From a virus, in IMG/VR virus record IMGVR_UViG_3300047408_000168, positions 1-36,199 of that record: DNA of 36,199 nt; one strand, given 5' to 3'. The translations under genes were made by a program, and so were the position numbers. Below are positions 15,187-24,930 of the stretch, in pieces (positions within the stretch are counted from its first letter, which is position 1; each line of letters opens with the position of its first letter). A model generated the notes under the pieces. The model had not been told where the DNA came from and ran no database searches. It was given only the letters and a program-made list of their open reading frames with translations.

Positions 15187-18042
15187 ATGGCGACGACGCA
15201 AGAGGCGATTGCGCGGCTGCGCATGATCTTCGAGACGCAGGGCGCCGACGCCGCCGTTGCCGAGATGAAGAAGCTTGAGACGGCCGAGACCAGCCTGGGG
15301 ACGAGCTCGCTCAACCTCGACCGCGCCTTTACCGGGCTGGAGCGTCGCTACAGCGAGACGGCGCGCGCCACGGCCGACTATGAGCGATCGATGCGGACGC
15401 TCAACGCCGCGGTCGCGCAAAACCCGGCGCTGGCCGAGCGGGCGGCGGCGGTGCAACAGACGATTGCTGCGCGCTACCAGACGACCATGCAGGCTGCACG
15501 CCAGGCGACGCAGGCGCAGACGGCGTATGGGCAGGTCAGCCAGGCGGTCGGGGCGCAGGCGCAAGCTCTGGCTGCTTCAACGGGCCTGCTGGGTTCGACG
15601 CTCTCGACGCTCGGGGGGGCTGGAACGGTCGCGGCAGTCGGGCTTGGTGCCCTGTATCTCGCCTATCAGAAACTTGACGAGGGTGTCACTAGAACCGCGC
15701 AGTATGCGCGCGATATCTCCCATTTTGCCGAGGCGACTGGATTGACGACGTCGCAAGTCCAAGGACTCAACAAAGAGGCGACGAGGTTCGGAATCTCCAG
15801 CGAAGAGCTGCATGCCGGCCTCCAGCGATTCACCGCCGGCTTCGAGGAGGTGCGCAGCGGCGGCGGCGCCATGCTTGAGATAATCCGTAAGATCGATCCT
15901 GAGCTTGCCCGGCAGGCCGTAACGGCTGGCAATGAAACAGAAGCATTGAGCGTCGTCGGCGAAGCTTTGCGCCGCGCGAGCAACGAGTTCGACCGCGCCC
16001 GGCTGGCGCGCGCTGCGTTTGGCCGCGGCGGCTCCGATATTGCGCTGATGGTGAAGGACCTCGATCTTGGCGCGGTGACGGAACGTTATAAGGACCGTGG
16101 GCTGTCGCAAGAGGTCATTGAGGACCTAAAGAGACTGCAGTCGGAAGTCGACGCGCGCGGAGCCAGCATCTCAAATAAAATCTATGGATACTTCGGGGTG
16201 CCATGGCTTGAAGCCAAAAATCACGTCTTGGCTTATATCGAGGCGGTGCTGAAAATCGGATCGGCAGCGGACGCGGGCAAAGCAAAGAGCGGCGGCGCGC
16301 TTGTGGGCGAAGCGCTTAAGGTGTTGGGCAGTGCGTCGCCATTGCTTGGGTCAATGGCCACGATTGGTCTCGGCATTGCCGGTTCTATGACTAAGGTTGA
16401 TGAAGAAACGAAGAAAGCCGTGACCGATCAGCAACGGCTGGCTGATGCGTTCAAGCAAACGGAGGCAGCTGGCAAGCGCGCCGCCCCCAACCCGCAAGGG
16501 CAAGTGCGGAGTGAGATGAGCGAAGTCGCGACCGGTACCTACGATCGACAGCTCGAAGCGCTGAAAGCGATGAAGGCAGAATATCCCGGCCTGGTGGCGC
16601 AGGACGCGGCGCGTATGGTGGCGATGGATGATCAGCTTCGCGCTGCGCAGGCCGTGACCGGCGTGCAGAAAATGCAAGCGCAAGAGGAGACGATGTATAA
16701 TCAACTTGTGCGGCAAGGGGTCGAGCCGGAACTTGCGATGGCGATGGCCAAGAAGCAGAGCGCCATTGCGCAGGCGCAGGTCAATGCCCAGGCACAGCAA
16801 CAATTGTTGAATTTGAAAAATCAGGCCGGTGTCGCGGCGGCGGTGACCGGCGCGGACAGAATGCGCGCGCAGCAGATAGCGACGATCAACTCGCTTCTGC
16901 AGCAAGGCGTCGACCTGGAGACAGCACAGAAGATTGCCGCGCAGGAGCGAGCCAACGCGGAAGCCGCCGTCAGTGCGGCCGTGGAAAAGCAGGTCACCTC
17001 ATTGAATGAATCTACGGAATTGATCAAGGCGCAGATCGCCGACATGCAGGAGCAATCCGGCGAGGCGCAAAAGATCCTTGGCATTCATGAAATGATGGTC
17101 CGCACCCAGCAGGCTTACAATCAAGCCATTCGCGAGGGTGCCAGCGAAGAGGCCGCTTCGGCCCTCGCCGCGGCGACATACAATAACTTGCTGGCGCAGC
17201 GGGCGATGCAGATTCAGCAGATCGCAATCGCGCAGGCCCAGCAGGCCCAGCAACAAGCGGCGGCGGCCGAAGCCGCGGGAAACGCAGCGGCGACGCAGGC
17301 AGGGCAAGCATTCAATCAAAAAATGGCATCCGCACAGACATCGGCTCAAGTGGATGCATATCAGCAAATGAAGTCGCTTGCGGATGCGGGCTCGAATATC
17401 GCGAAGAACTATATGCGTGAGATTTTGGATAGTGGGTATGGGGCGGCGGCGTTGTTCAACTCCCAGTCGATGATGCCGACTATCCAAGCGGCCCAGCAGG
17501 AGGTGGCGCGCTTGCCGCAAATCCAGCAACACAAACAGGCCCAGGCGTCGGCTCTGGATCAGCTTAAATCGTTGCAGGATGAAGGTCGCCTCGGCGCCGC
17601 CGCAACCCCGCAGGAGAAGGCGCAAATCCAAGCGCAGATCACCTACGAGAATCTGCTCAAAGAAGGCGTCTCCGCTACCGTGGCGCAGCAGGTCGCCAAT
17701 CAGCAGCTTGCGAACACGATGCAGGAATTGGCGAAGTCGGTCGACGCCAATACCACAGCGCTGCAAGACCAGCTCGATCCGATCTACACCGAAGGCAGGG
17801 CCGCATTGCGCATCGGCTATTACGGCGAGGGTTCGGGCGGCACTGCGCGCAACGTCACGGGGACGGGCTACGCTACGCCAGCCAACATGAACGAGCCATC
17901 GGTGCCGAGGGCAGGGGCTCCCGTCGCGGGGACGACCGTCGTGATCAACAACAATTTCCCACCTGGGTCGGTGCTTGGCGACCGCAGGACGCAATACTTG
18001 GCGGCCAATAGCTACGGCCGCGCCATCAAGGCTGCTGGCTGA
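15187..18042 (+). CDS. Tape measure protein
   Basis: 951 aa, the longest gene of the window. Long Gln/Ala-rich helices throughout, with hydrophobic segments near residues 137-158 (LGGAGTVAAVGLGALYLAY) and 380-400, typical of tape measure proteins that eject from the tail and insert into the membrane. Four repeats with the pattern (A)VTGxxxMxAQxxxxxxLLxQGVxxExA begin near residues 489, 552, 629 and 806, 63 to about 180 residues apart. The length fixes the tail length; from the known rule of about 1.5 angstrom per residue the tail would be about 140 nm, so the virion is siphovirus-like. Follows the chaperone genes as expected. Confidence 0.9.
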   Translation: MATTQEAIARLRMIFETQGADAAVAEMKKLETAETSLGTSSLNLDRAFTGLERRYSETARATADYERSMRTLNAAVAQNPALAERAAAVQQTIAARYQTTMQAARQATQAQTAYGQVSQAVGAQAQALAASTGLLGSTLSTLGGAGTVAAVGLGALYLAYQKLDEGVTRTAQYARDISHFAEATGLTTSQVQGLNKEATRFGISSEELHAGLQRFTAGFEEVRSGGGAMLEIIRKIDPELARQAVTAGNETEALSVVGEALRRASNEFDRARLARAAFGRGGSDIALMVKDLDLGAVTERYKDRGLSQEVIEDLKRLQSEVDARGASISNKIYGYFGVPWLEAKNHVLAYIEAVLKIGSAADAGKAKSGGALVGEALKVLGSASPLLGSMATIGLGIAGSMTKVDEETKKAVTDQQRLADAFKQTEAAGKRAAPNPQGQVRSEMSEVATGTYDRQLEALKAMKAEYPGLVAQDAARMVAMDDQLRAAQAVTGVQKMQAQEETMYNQLVRQGVEPELAMAMAKKQSAIAQAQVNAQAQQQLLNLKNQAGVAAAVTGADRMRAQQIATINSLLQQGVDLETAQKIAAQERANAEAAVSAAVEKQVTSLNESTELIKAQIADMQEQSGEAQKILGIHEMMVRTQQAYNQAIREGASEEAASALAAATYNNLLAQRAMQIQQIAIAQAQQAQQQAAAAEAAGNAAATQAGQAFNQKMASAQTSAQVDAYQQMKSLADAGSNIAKNYMREILDSGYGAAALFNSQSMMPTIQAAQQEVARLPQIQQHKQAQASALDQLKSLQDEGRLGAAATPQEKAQIQAQITYENLLKEGVSATVAQQVANQQLANTMQELAKSVDANTTALQDQLDPIYTEGRAALRIGYYGEGSGGTARNVTGTGYATPANMNEPSVPRAGAPVAGTTVVINNNFPPGSVLGDRRTQYLAANSYGRAIKAAG

Positions 18043-18043
18043 A

Positions 18044-18694
18044 ATGGCCGCCGAGAATATCGTGCTCGATCAAGAAGGATGCCTGAAGTCGCTGGTGCGC
18101 CGGCTGACCGACGATGCCATTATCCAGACCGGCGACACGCTGCAGGAACTGCGCATCAAGCGCGGTCCGCTCGCGCGGCGGGTCTGGTCGGCAGCCTGGA
18201 TTACGGAAAAGGTCCCAATCGTCGAGAACTATTTCGAGGTGTTCGGGACGCATACAGCTTTCCTGCTGCGGCCGAGCCGAGCGGCCGACTACACCGAGAC
18301 AAACCAGAGGCTGCGCAACATCGTGACCGGCCAGCAGGTCGGCGACGGCACCACGATCACATTCCAGCTCGAGATCACCAGGACGCTCGGCTCAAAGAGC
18401 GGGTCGAAGAAAATCATGCATCCGCTTTCGCCGTTGACGGAGCTGCGCGTCGATGGGACGGTGCGCACCGAAGGCACTCATTACAGCGTCGACTATTCGA
18501 CCGGCATCGTAACTTTTCTTGCCGGGTCCATCCCGGCGGCCGGACAAGTCGCGACCGCGGATTTTTTTTACGACACGCCGGTGCGCTGGCTGTCCGACCA
18601 CGTCGAGACCCGCATTCAGCAAGCCTACGGCATCGACGGCGAGGTCATGCAGGAAATCAACCAGGCCGACCTGATCGAGGTCTTTGACGAGTGA
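18044..18694 (+). CDS. DUF2460-family distal tail protein (GTA gp12-like)
   Basis: 216 aa from the ATG two bases after the tape measure stop. Motifs of the DUF2460 family are visible: RLTDDAIIQTGD, a conserved RxRxI-type start, a centre with TQYSVDYSTGIVTF-like text (here THYSVDYSTGIVTF), and FFYDTPVRWLSDHVETRI at the C-terminus. In the Rhodobacter gene transfer agent the homologous ORF12 product is the distal tail protein joining the tube to the hub. Order tape measure, DUF2460, DUF2163 is conserved and is kept here. Confidence 0.85.
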   Translation: MAAENIVLDQEGCLKSLVRRLTDDAIIQTGDTLQELRIKRGPLARRVWSAAWITEKVPIVENYFEVFGTHTAFLLRPSRAADYTETNQRLRNIVTGQQVGDGTTITFQLEITRTLGSKSGSKKIMHPLSPLTELRVDGTVRTEGTHYSVDYSTGIVTFLAGSIPAAGQVATADFFYDTPVRWLSDHVETRIQQAYGIDGEVMQEINQADLIEVFDE

Positions 18695-19731
18695 GGACGT
18701 TTGCGCTCGACCCTGCCAGGGCGACCATTGCGCGGCTGATCACGATCACGCGCCGCGATGGCACAATCCTGCGGGTGACACCATGGCCGCGCGCCATTCA
18801 TATCGGGTCCGAAGGACCCTGGCTGCCGGCACCCGGACTCAAGACCTTCGACATCGGCGAGCGCAGCAACGGCGAGCCAGCCTCGACGCAGCTTCAACTC
18901 TCTGCCGGCAGCGGTGGCATCGTTGCCGGGCTCGATGTCGAGGACGAGCTATACATTGGCGCCGATGTCGAAATTTTCCTGACCGATGCGGATAACCCGA
19001 CTACGAAAGATTTTGAATTTTTCGGCCGCATCGGATCGTGGTCGTTCCCGGCGCACGATGTCGTTACGTTCAACCTCAAAAACCCGTTGGCCTTCCCACG
19101 GCACACTCTCGTTCCGGTCTTCTCGGTCATGTGCCGGTTTGCGCTCGGCGATCAGTTTTGCGGCGTGCCGATCATGCGACCGGAGGTCAAGCGCAGCACC
19201 GCCTATGCGCTCGGTGAAAGCGTTCGCCACCTGACCGGGGCGGCGCCGGCGGGATATGGCAATGTCTATTTCGAGACGACGACCGCAGGAACATCGGCGG
19301 CAACGGCGCCGAGCTACAGCTATTCGGTCGGAGCGACGACGACGGACGGCAGTGCCGTCTTCACCGCCCGCAATGCCTATGAGCGGGCTTGCGAAGTCGC
19401 AGTGGTTGTGGACCCGCATACTCTGACGCTGACGACGTCGCCAGATCCGCGCGCGGTCGACGACTGGTATGTGCCGGGAAAGATTCAATTCGCCAGCGGC
19501 CGGCTCAAGGGGCGCACCTATAAGATCGGCGGCTGGAGCGCGAGCGATCTGCAATTGACGACATACCTGCCCGCCGGTCTCTGCGCCGCTCCGGGCGACA
19601 CTGCGCTGATCTGGAAAGATTGCGACAAGACGATCGCGCAATGCGAAACACCATTCAATAACGTGCGCCGTTTCGGAGGCTTCCCGTATTACGAAGGCGC
19701 CAAGGCCGTTACGCTGGAGCAGACCGAATGA
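18691..19731 (+). CDS. DUF2163/BR0599-type tail hub protein (GTA gp13-like)
   Basis: 346 aa from GTG overlapping the previous stop. N-terminal DUF2163-type beta domain (1-190), C-terminal domain ending DCDKTIAQCETPFNNVRRFGG. Four cysteines (C148, C157, C311, C318) are placed as in hub proteins that carry an iron-sulphur cluster (lambda gpL is the known case). It would sit under the distal tail protein and open the tube at ejection. A beta insert at about 185-235 (YGNVYFETTTAGTSAATAP) has a Thr/Ser-rich loop that could be exposed. Confidence 0.85.
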   Translation: MRTFALDPARATIARLITITRRDGTILRVTPWPRAIHIGSEGPWLPAPGLKTFDIGERSNGEPASTQLQLSAGSGGIVAGLDVEDELYIGADVEIFLTDADNPTTKDFEFFGRIGSWSFPAHDVVTFNLKNPLAFPRHTLVPVFSVMCRFALGDQFCGVPIMRPEVKRSTAYALGESVRHLTGAAPAGYGNVYFETTTAGTSAATAPSYSYSVGATTTDGSAVFTARNAYERACEVAVVVDPHTLTLTTSPDPRAVDDWYVPGKIQFASGRLKGRTYKIGGWSASDLQLTTYLPAGLCAAPGDTALIWKDCDKTIAQCETPFNNVRRFGGFPYYEGAKAVTLEQTE

Positions 19732-21056
19732 GTGGCTACGACCTTCCCGACCCAATGGCCGGCAGCGGCATCGAAGTTCGTGACGACGGGTTTTGGTATG
19801 CAAGAGCGCCTAGACCTTCGTCGTCACCAACAGTTACTCCACCGCCGCAAGTTCCGCTAACGACGCCGTCAGTTCCGCCGGCCGCGGCGCCGCTCGATCC
19901 GCAACAGCTCGCAGCGGTTCTATACGACAAGCCCATACCGCTCGGCTTCTCGACGCGATCACAATGGGGAGGGCGCATTATCGAGGGGCCGATTTCCAGT
20001 GTCATCGACGGCGAGCGGGTCGTCAGCTTCATCGCCGGCTATTATATCCCGATCAATTTCTGGGACGCGACAAGAACGATCAGCGAGCTTTATTTTCGCG
20101 GACAATTGGCATGGACGCAGAGCCAAGGTGCGCTTTTGAGCGGGCTCAATGTCGGCGTTCCAACGGTGGGCGGCGCGCAAACAGTACGCTTTGCGACCGG
20201 GACGCTGGCGCAGACGCCCGACGCCTGGAGCGTCGCACGCTATGGCGCACGGGCTGTCGCCTATGTTCCGCTGGTCACCGCAACATTCGAAAACATTCGT
20301 ATTGCGCAGTTCGGCAATATTGTCCCGTTCACCAGCGTCACCGTCGACGATACCGCCTACGGCACGCCGGGCGATCTCGTCGCCTGGGCCGATGCGATCG
20401 AAGCCCTGGCGCGTCATGATGGGCGCACGGTCGACGAATTCGAGACGGTCGATGTCTCGGGTGGCATCGGCGCTTTGATTCTCAGCGATAAGACCAACTT
20501 CATCGAGTTCCTGAGCGGGATGCGCAAGCATAAGCCGCAATGGAATATCCGCACCGGGCAAAAGCTCATCCTGATCGAGAAGGGAGGTTTCTTGCTTGAT
20601 CTGACGCTCGAGCTGGCAAAGCTGGTCAACCACGGCGCGCAGCCAATCGTCGTTCATACCAGCGACGCATTCGACACGCCGCGCGAGAAAATCTGCCGTT
20701 ATCTCGACGCCGATCGTGATTATGAGCCGAGCAACGTGCGCGTCGCCGAGGACATCGATCCGGTCATCGAGACCGATGCGGTCAACACCGACAGCTATGA
20801 CATACCAGTTGCTTCGACGGCTGACATGGTCATGGCCGAGACCGCGTTTGCCTATTACACCGGCGAGGTCGCGCGCCGGCAATCGGAATTCACCGGCATG
20901 GCCCATTACCTCGGATTGGAGCCGGGCGACACTTACCAGTGGACCACGGCCAGCGGTCGCGCGATCTACCATCGCGTCAACGAGATCGTGCGCCGCGCCG
21001 ATTTCACCATCGATGTCAAGGGCGAAGGGTTCATGACCTGCGCGGCCCAAACATGA
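19728..21056 (+). CDS. Tail-tip / baseplate protein (GTA-megatron-like part)
   Basis: 442 aa, overlapping the previous stop. A Pro-rich N-terminus (20-65) leads to a beta-rich body: QQLAAVLYDKPIPLGFSTRS, VVSFIAGYYIPINFWDATRT, FIEFLSGMRKHKPQWNIRTG and the final ASGRAIYHRVNEIVRRADF. It resembles the C-terminal half of central tail-tip proteins in alphaproteobacterial phages. The window has no cell-wall peptidase gene in the place where GTAs have one between the hub and this gene. Likely forms the central spike or fibre attachment at the tail tip. Confidence 0.65.
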   Translation: MSGYDLPDPMAGSGIEVRDDGFWYARAPRPSSSPTVTPPPQVPLTTPSVPPAAAPLDPQQLAAVLYDKPIPLGFSTRSQWGGRIIEGPISSVIDGERVVSFIAGYYIPINFWDATRTISELYFRGQLAWTQSQGALLSGLNVGVPTVGGAQTVRFATGTLAQTPDAWSVARYGARAVAYVPLVTATFENIRIAQFGNIVPFTSVTVDDTAYGTPGDLVAWADAIEALARHDGRTVDEFETVDVSGGIGALILSDKTNFIEFLSGMRKHKPQWNIRTGQKLILIEKGGFLLDLTLELAKLVNHGAQPIVVHTSDAFDTPREKICRYLDADRDYEPSNVRVAEDIDPVIETDAVNTDSYDIPVASTADMVMAETAFAYYTGEVARRQSEFTGMAHYLGLEPGDTYQWTTASGRAIYHRVNEIVRRADFTIDVKGEGFMTCAAQT

Positions 21057-21952
21057 AGCGACGGGGAAGGACAACCGGGGCAAACAATGAAGCACCACCT
21101 AGCGGCCCAATCGTTCTGGACTTGCACGGCACGCCGATCCCGCACACATATCAACATTATACAATTAGCTTCGTCGCAACCTCGTCAGCCTCTTTTATTA
21201 GTTTTGCCTTTCGTGAAGATCCGGGCTTTTTTGGGCTTGATGATGTTTCTGTAACGAGCGGCGGAGGTTCGAACCTTATAGTCAATGGAGATTTTGAGTC
21301 AGGCCCAATTGGCGGATCAGCTCCGAGCGGCTGGACTTATCTCAACGAGTTCGCGGCCACATTTTCCGGCGAAGTTGCTGGCTATACGTCCCCGTTTCCA
21401 CACAGCGGAATTTGCTATTACTACGATGGTTCGGTTCAGGCGTATGATGTCATCACGCAACAGATACCCACGACCATCGGTCATACCTATGACATCGGTT
21501 TCTGGCTCATCGACAGTAGCGGTCTAACCACGTTTCAGCGCCTGAGCGACAACGGACAACCTGATACCTTAGGGAACGGGGTCAACCTCGTCGTCTATGC
21601 GGGCGACGGTCAGCCTTTTTGGTCCTCCGGGCTCGACGCCTGCATCGGGCACATTTTCGAGCCGGGCAACATCGCGACCGACAGCGGTGCGTTCACCAGG
21701 CCGCGCTATCCCGTCACGGCGGATATCGTGGAGGCAGTGACGGCGGCCGATCTGGCGTCGGCTTCCGTACCTGGTGTGTTTGCGGCGGCGGTGGCGGAAG
21801 CGGCTGCGGCTACCGACACGCAAAGTGCCAGTGCCAGCAGCGCCGTCATACGGAGCGCAGCGATCGCCGGGTTGTCGCTGATGCGCGTCAATTCTGGGGT
21901 ACCGCCAATCAAGAGCTCGCGGTTGAGCTCGGGAACAGCGTTAGGAGCTTAA
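21053..21952 (+). CDS. Receptor-binding protein with CBM-like domain
   Basis: 299 aa from the ATG overlapping the upstream stop. Residues 72-215 contain NLIVNGDFESG...SGWTY, a GHTYDIGFWLIDSSG strand and NLVVYAGDG, the pattern of galactose-binding-fold carbohydrate-binding modules (NGDFE type). Before it is a half repeat (FVATSSASFISFAFREDPGF, GLDDVSVTSGG) of the same type, probably the C-terminus of a preceding module. The C-terminal 90 residues are Ala/Ser-rich with TAADLASASV and EAAAATDTQSAS, related to the repeats in the gene at 9331. The base composition is locally richer in A+T than the tail genes before it, which suggests exchange. Likely binds host glycan. Confidence 0.65.
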   Translation: MKRRGRTTGANNEAPPSGPIVLDLHGTPIPHTYQHYTISFVATSSASFISFAFREDPGFFGLDDVSVTSGGGSNLIVNGDFESGPIGGSAPSGWTYLNEFAATFSGEVAGYTSPFPHSGICYYYDGSVQAYDVITQQIPTTIGHTYDIGFWLIDSSGLTTFQRLSDNGQPDTLGNGVNLVVYAGDGQPFWSSGLDACIGHIFEPGNIATDSGAFTRPRYPVTADIVEAVTAADLASASVPGVFAAAVAEAAAATDTQSASASSAVIRSAAIAGLSLMRVNSGVPPIKSSRLSSGTALGA

Positions 21953-21956
21953 GCCT

Positions 21957-24323
21957 TTGGCCCTCTACGACACCACTTGGTACACATCCTCGGTCGCTTA
22001 TGCGGCTGTCACGGCGCGCCCGCAGAACACGGCGGTGGCCGCAGGCGTCGTGCGCCGGCAGTTCACGGCGCCGGCTGTCAATAGCGAGCGGTGCTTCGTC
22101 TGCATCGTCGCCGGCACCACGGCGAATGTGACGGACGCGACCTGGACGCTCACCCGCGGCGCCAAGACGACGGACGGCACCGCGACGTGGATCGAGTGCA
22201 CGGGCATGGCCGCCGTCAACGGCGATGCCGCCAACACGCCAACGTGGACTGCTGCCAAGGCCGCCGGCACGCCAACGCAGGGCGCCATCATCAAGCGCGC
22301 CAACGGCGCCAGTTATTGGATCGCCAGCACGGCTGGCACGCTGGGCGCGACCGAGCCGGCGTGGCCGAACGACACCGCGGGAACGACGCAGGCAGACGGG
22401 ACGACGACGTGGACGTGCTTGGGTGTCGTCGGCAACTTCCCGGCCTGGGGCGCCCCGCACGCGCGGCTCACCAATGCCTATACCAGCACCTGGGGCGCGG
22501 CCGGGCACAAGTTTTGGATCGCCGACAATCACGCCGAGACGCAGGCGGCGAATTTAACTTTGAACCAGCCGTGCTTGTCAGCTGCAATAACTACCGCGAT
22601 CTGTGTGGATCGTACTGCCGCATTGCCACCGGCCGAAGCCAACTACAATACCGGGGCCTCGATCTCGACCACAGGCAATTTCAATCTAGGCATTGGTTAT
22701 AGCGGTTCTGCCTATACGGTCTATTATCAGGGGATCGCGTTCAGTTGCGGCAGCGGTTCGTCATCATCGGCGTTTCTTTTGCTCGACGGCATCGCGCTAA
22801 ATTATAAGTTCGTGAATTGCTCGTTTACGATGGGAATCAGCACTGCCGGTTCGACGATCCAACTTGGTAGCACGACTACTCCCAATACAATCTTGTGGGA
22901 CAACTGCAAGGCGCAATTGGCGGCGACCGGGCAGTCCATCACCTTACGGAATACGAATTTTGAATGGCGCAACAGCCCGAGTGCCATCCAGGGCGCGACG
23001 TTGCCGACGAATTTGTTTTTCTTGAGTTCTACGAATGCGACCTATGTTGTATGCCGTGGTGTAGACTTCTCTGCGTTTTCGGGTCAGTTGGTCACCTCCA
23101 GTCCGACCAATGTCACTCCGCTCATATGTGAGGATTGCAAGTTCCACGCTAACATGACCCGTTACGGAGCGAGTACGGCCGGTTATGCCTCGTCTCCCGT
23201 CATCACCGTGCGCTGCGATTCAGGCGCGACCAATTACAAATCCACCCGCGACGAATACGCCGGCACGCAGACCACCGAGACCTCGATCACGCGCGTGGGC
23301 GGGGCCACCGACGGCACCACGCCTTCCAGCGACAAGATCGTGACCAACGCGCAGGCCGCATTCCTCACGCCCTACCGCATGCTGCCACTGGCGATCTGGA
23401 ACGAGACCATCGGCGGCAACGTCACGGTCACGGTCTATGGCACGGTCAACAGCGCGTCGTTGCCGAACAACGATGAACTTTGGATGGACGTGCAGTATCT
23501 CGGCAGCTCGGGCTCGCCGCTCGCGTCGTTCAAATCCACGTCCAAGACTCATCCGCTGGCGGCCGCGGCGGCGGTGGCGAGCGATAGTTCGACGTGGAAT
23601 GGAATGCCTGCGTCCACCACGCTTAATGGTGTTGCCACCAACGTGACGCTGTCGAACGGGAATCTGACCGCTTCGCATCTCAACACCAGCCCGGCAGGGG
23701 TGGCCAGCGCATCGTTCCTCAATTCCAGTAAATACTATTTCGAGGCGACGATTCAGACATCGTTTTCTGGCAACAGTGGCATCGGCATCGTTCAGGACAC
23801 GGCATCTGTCTCGTCTGGAATGATTTCCAATGCCGGCAGCGCCGGACTTAATTTGGGCGCGGCATCCAGCAAGGTTTATGCCAATGCCGTTTATAGTGGC
23901 AAAGACGTCGGTGGTTTGTCGGTGGGGGATGTCATTGGTGAGGCTGTTGATTTGACTGCTCGTTTGATTTGGTGCCGCAGGCTGGGGCCAGGCTCTCCCG
24001 GTTATTGGAACAACGACCCTACTGCCGACCCAGCTACAGGGGTGGGGGGTATATCGTTTGCAGCAGGAAATTATGCGCCTTTTGCAGAGTTCGCAAACGC
24101 AGCCAACAACACCGATGCCGTGACATTCAATTTCGGCCAGTCGGCTTATGCTGCTGCCGCGCCATCAGGTTTCGGCAACTGGGCCGTCGGGTGGTTCCCC
24201 TTCAAGCTGGTCGCCGTGCTCACCTCGCCGCAGCCTCAGATGAAGGGCTTCATTTACGTCAACGTGCGCGCGGCCAAGGCGTCGGCGACCTATTACATCG
24301 ACCCGTTGCCGGCGCTCACTTAA
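21957..24323 (+). CDS. Tail fibre/spike protein with inserted SPRY-like domain
   Basis: 788 aa from a TTG four bases after the previous stop. Residues 1-180 contain two beta units with NPTWTAAKAAGT-like and GATEPAWPNDTAGTTQADG motifs, common in phage fibres that attach to the tail tip. Residues 180-450 are Ser/Thr/Asn-rich with short strands, like a right-handed beta-helix (receptor-binding spike). Residues about 541-740 form a SPRY/concanavalin-like module (KYYFEATIQTSFSGNSGIGI, GYWNNDPTADPATGVGGIS). That module interrupts a terminal domain whose halves are LPNNDELWMDVQYLGSSGS (about 500) and LVAVLTSPQPQMKGFIYVNV (about 755). The SPRY part looks like a swapped cassette for host recognition. 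Confidence 0.75.
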   Translation: MALYDTTWYTSSVAYAAVTARPQNTAVAAGVVRRQFTAPAVNSERCFVCIVAGTTANVTDATWTLTRGAKTTDGTATWIECTGMAAVNGDAANTPTWTAAKAAGTPTQGAIIKRANGASYWIASTAGTLGATEPAWPNDTAGTTQADGTTTWTCLGVVGNFPAWGAPHARLTNAYTSTWGAAGHKFWIADNHAETQAANLTLNQPCLSAAITTAICVDRTAALPPAEANYNTGASISTTGNFNLGIGYSGSAYTVYYQGIAFSCGSGSSSSAFLLLDGIALNYKFVNCSFTMGISTAGSTIQLGSTTTPNTILWDNCKAQLAATGQSITLRNTNFEWRNSPSAIQGATLPTNLFFLSSTNATYVVCRGVDFSAFSGQLVTSSPTNVTPLICEDCKFHANMTRYGASTAGYASSPVITVRCDSGATNYKSTRDEYAGTQTTETSITRVGGATDGTTPSSDKIVTNAQAAFLTPYRMLPLAIWNETIGGNVTVTVYGTVNSASLPNNDELWMDVQYLGSSGSPLASFKSTSKTHPLAAAAAVASDSSTWNGMPASTTLNGVATNVTLSNGNLTASHLNTSPAGVASASFLNSSKYYFEATIQTSFSGNSGIGIVQDTASVSSGMISNAGSAGLNLGAASSKVYANAVYSGKDVGGLSVGDVIGEAVDLTARLIWCRRLGPGSPGYWNNDPTADPATGVGGISFAAGNYAPFAEFANAANNTDAVTFNFGQSAYAAAAPSGFGNWAVGWFPFKLVAVLTSPQPQMKGFIYVNVRAAKASATYYIDPLPALT

Positions 24324-24339
24324 GCCCTGGAGAAGCCTT

Positions 24340-24924
24340 ATGACCGACGAACGCGCTAACGCGCGCGAATGCAATGACGCATCCGTAATTCGGGGCAGCG
24401 GTATCGGCGAACAGGCCGATGCGCACGGCCGCTACGAGATCGAATGCATCGGCGCGGACGGCAAGCTGAAGTGGCGCGAGACGGTCGACAACGTGGTTTG
24501 CACGGTCGGCAAGAATTTGGCGCTCGACACGTTCCTTGCCGGTTCGGCCTACACCGTGGTCGGACCGGTCATGGGTCTGATCTCGTCGGTGTCTTACACG
24601 GCTGTCGCGGCTGGCGACACCATGGCGTCGCATGCGGGGTGGCTCGAGGCCGGCGGCGCCAACGCGCCGACCTATACCGGCAACCGTCAGACCGCGGTGT
24701 GGTCCGCCGCCACGGCCGGCTCGAAGGCATTGAGCGCGGCGCTGTCGTTTGCGATCACGGGCTCGGGCACGGTCAAGGGCGCATTCCTGTGCTACGGCAC
24801 CGGCGCGGTTGCCACCAAGGACGACACCGGCGGCGTACTGTGGTCGGCCGGCACGTTCTCGACCGGAGACAAGCCGGTGGTTGCGTCCGACACGCTCAGT
24901 GTCAATTACTCCGCGTCGCTATGA
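24340..24924 (+). CDS. Phage structural/fibre-associated protein
   Basis: 194 aa, GGAG ahead of the ATG. The pattern YEIECIGADGKLKWRETVDN, VGKNLALDTFLAG, VVGPVMGLI, DTMASHAGWLE and NRQTAVWSAA is the one found in a widespread family of small structural proteins next to tail fibre genes of proteobacterial phages. It is the last gene of the late structural block. Exact role unknown; probably a fibre or virion surface subunit. Confidence 0.6.
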   Translation: MTDERANARECNDASVIRGSGIGEQADAHGRYEIECIGADGKLKWRETVDNVVCTVGKNLALDTFLAGSAYTVVGPVMGLISSVSYTAVAAGDTMASHAGWLEAGGANAPTYTGNRQTAVWSAATAGSKALSAALSFAITGSGTVKGAFLCYGTGAVATKDDTGGVLWSAGTFSTGDKPVVASDTLSVNYSASL

Positions 24925-24930
24925 GCGATT

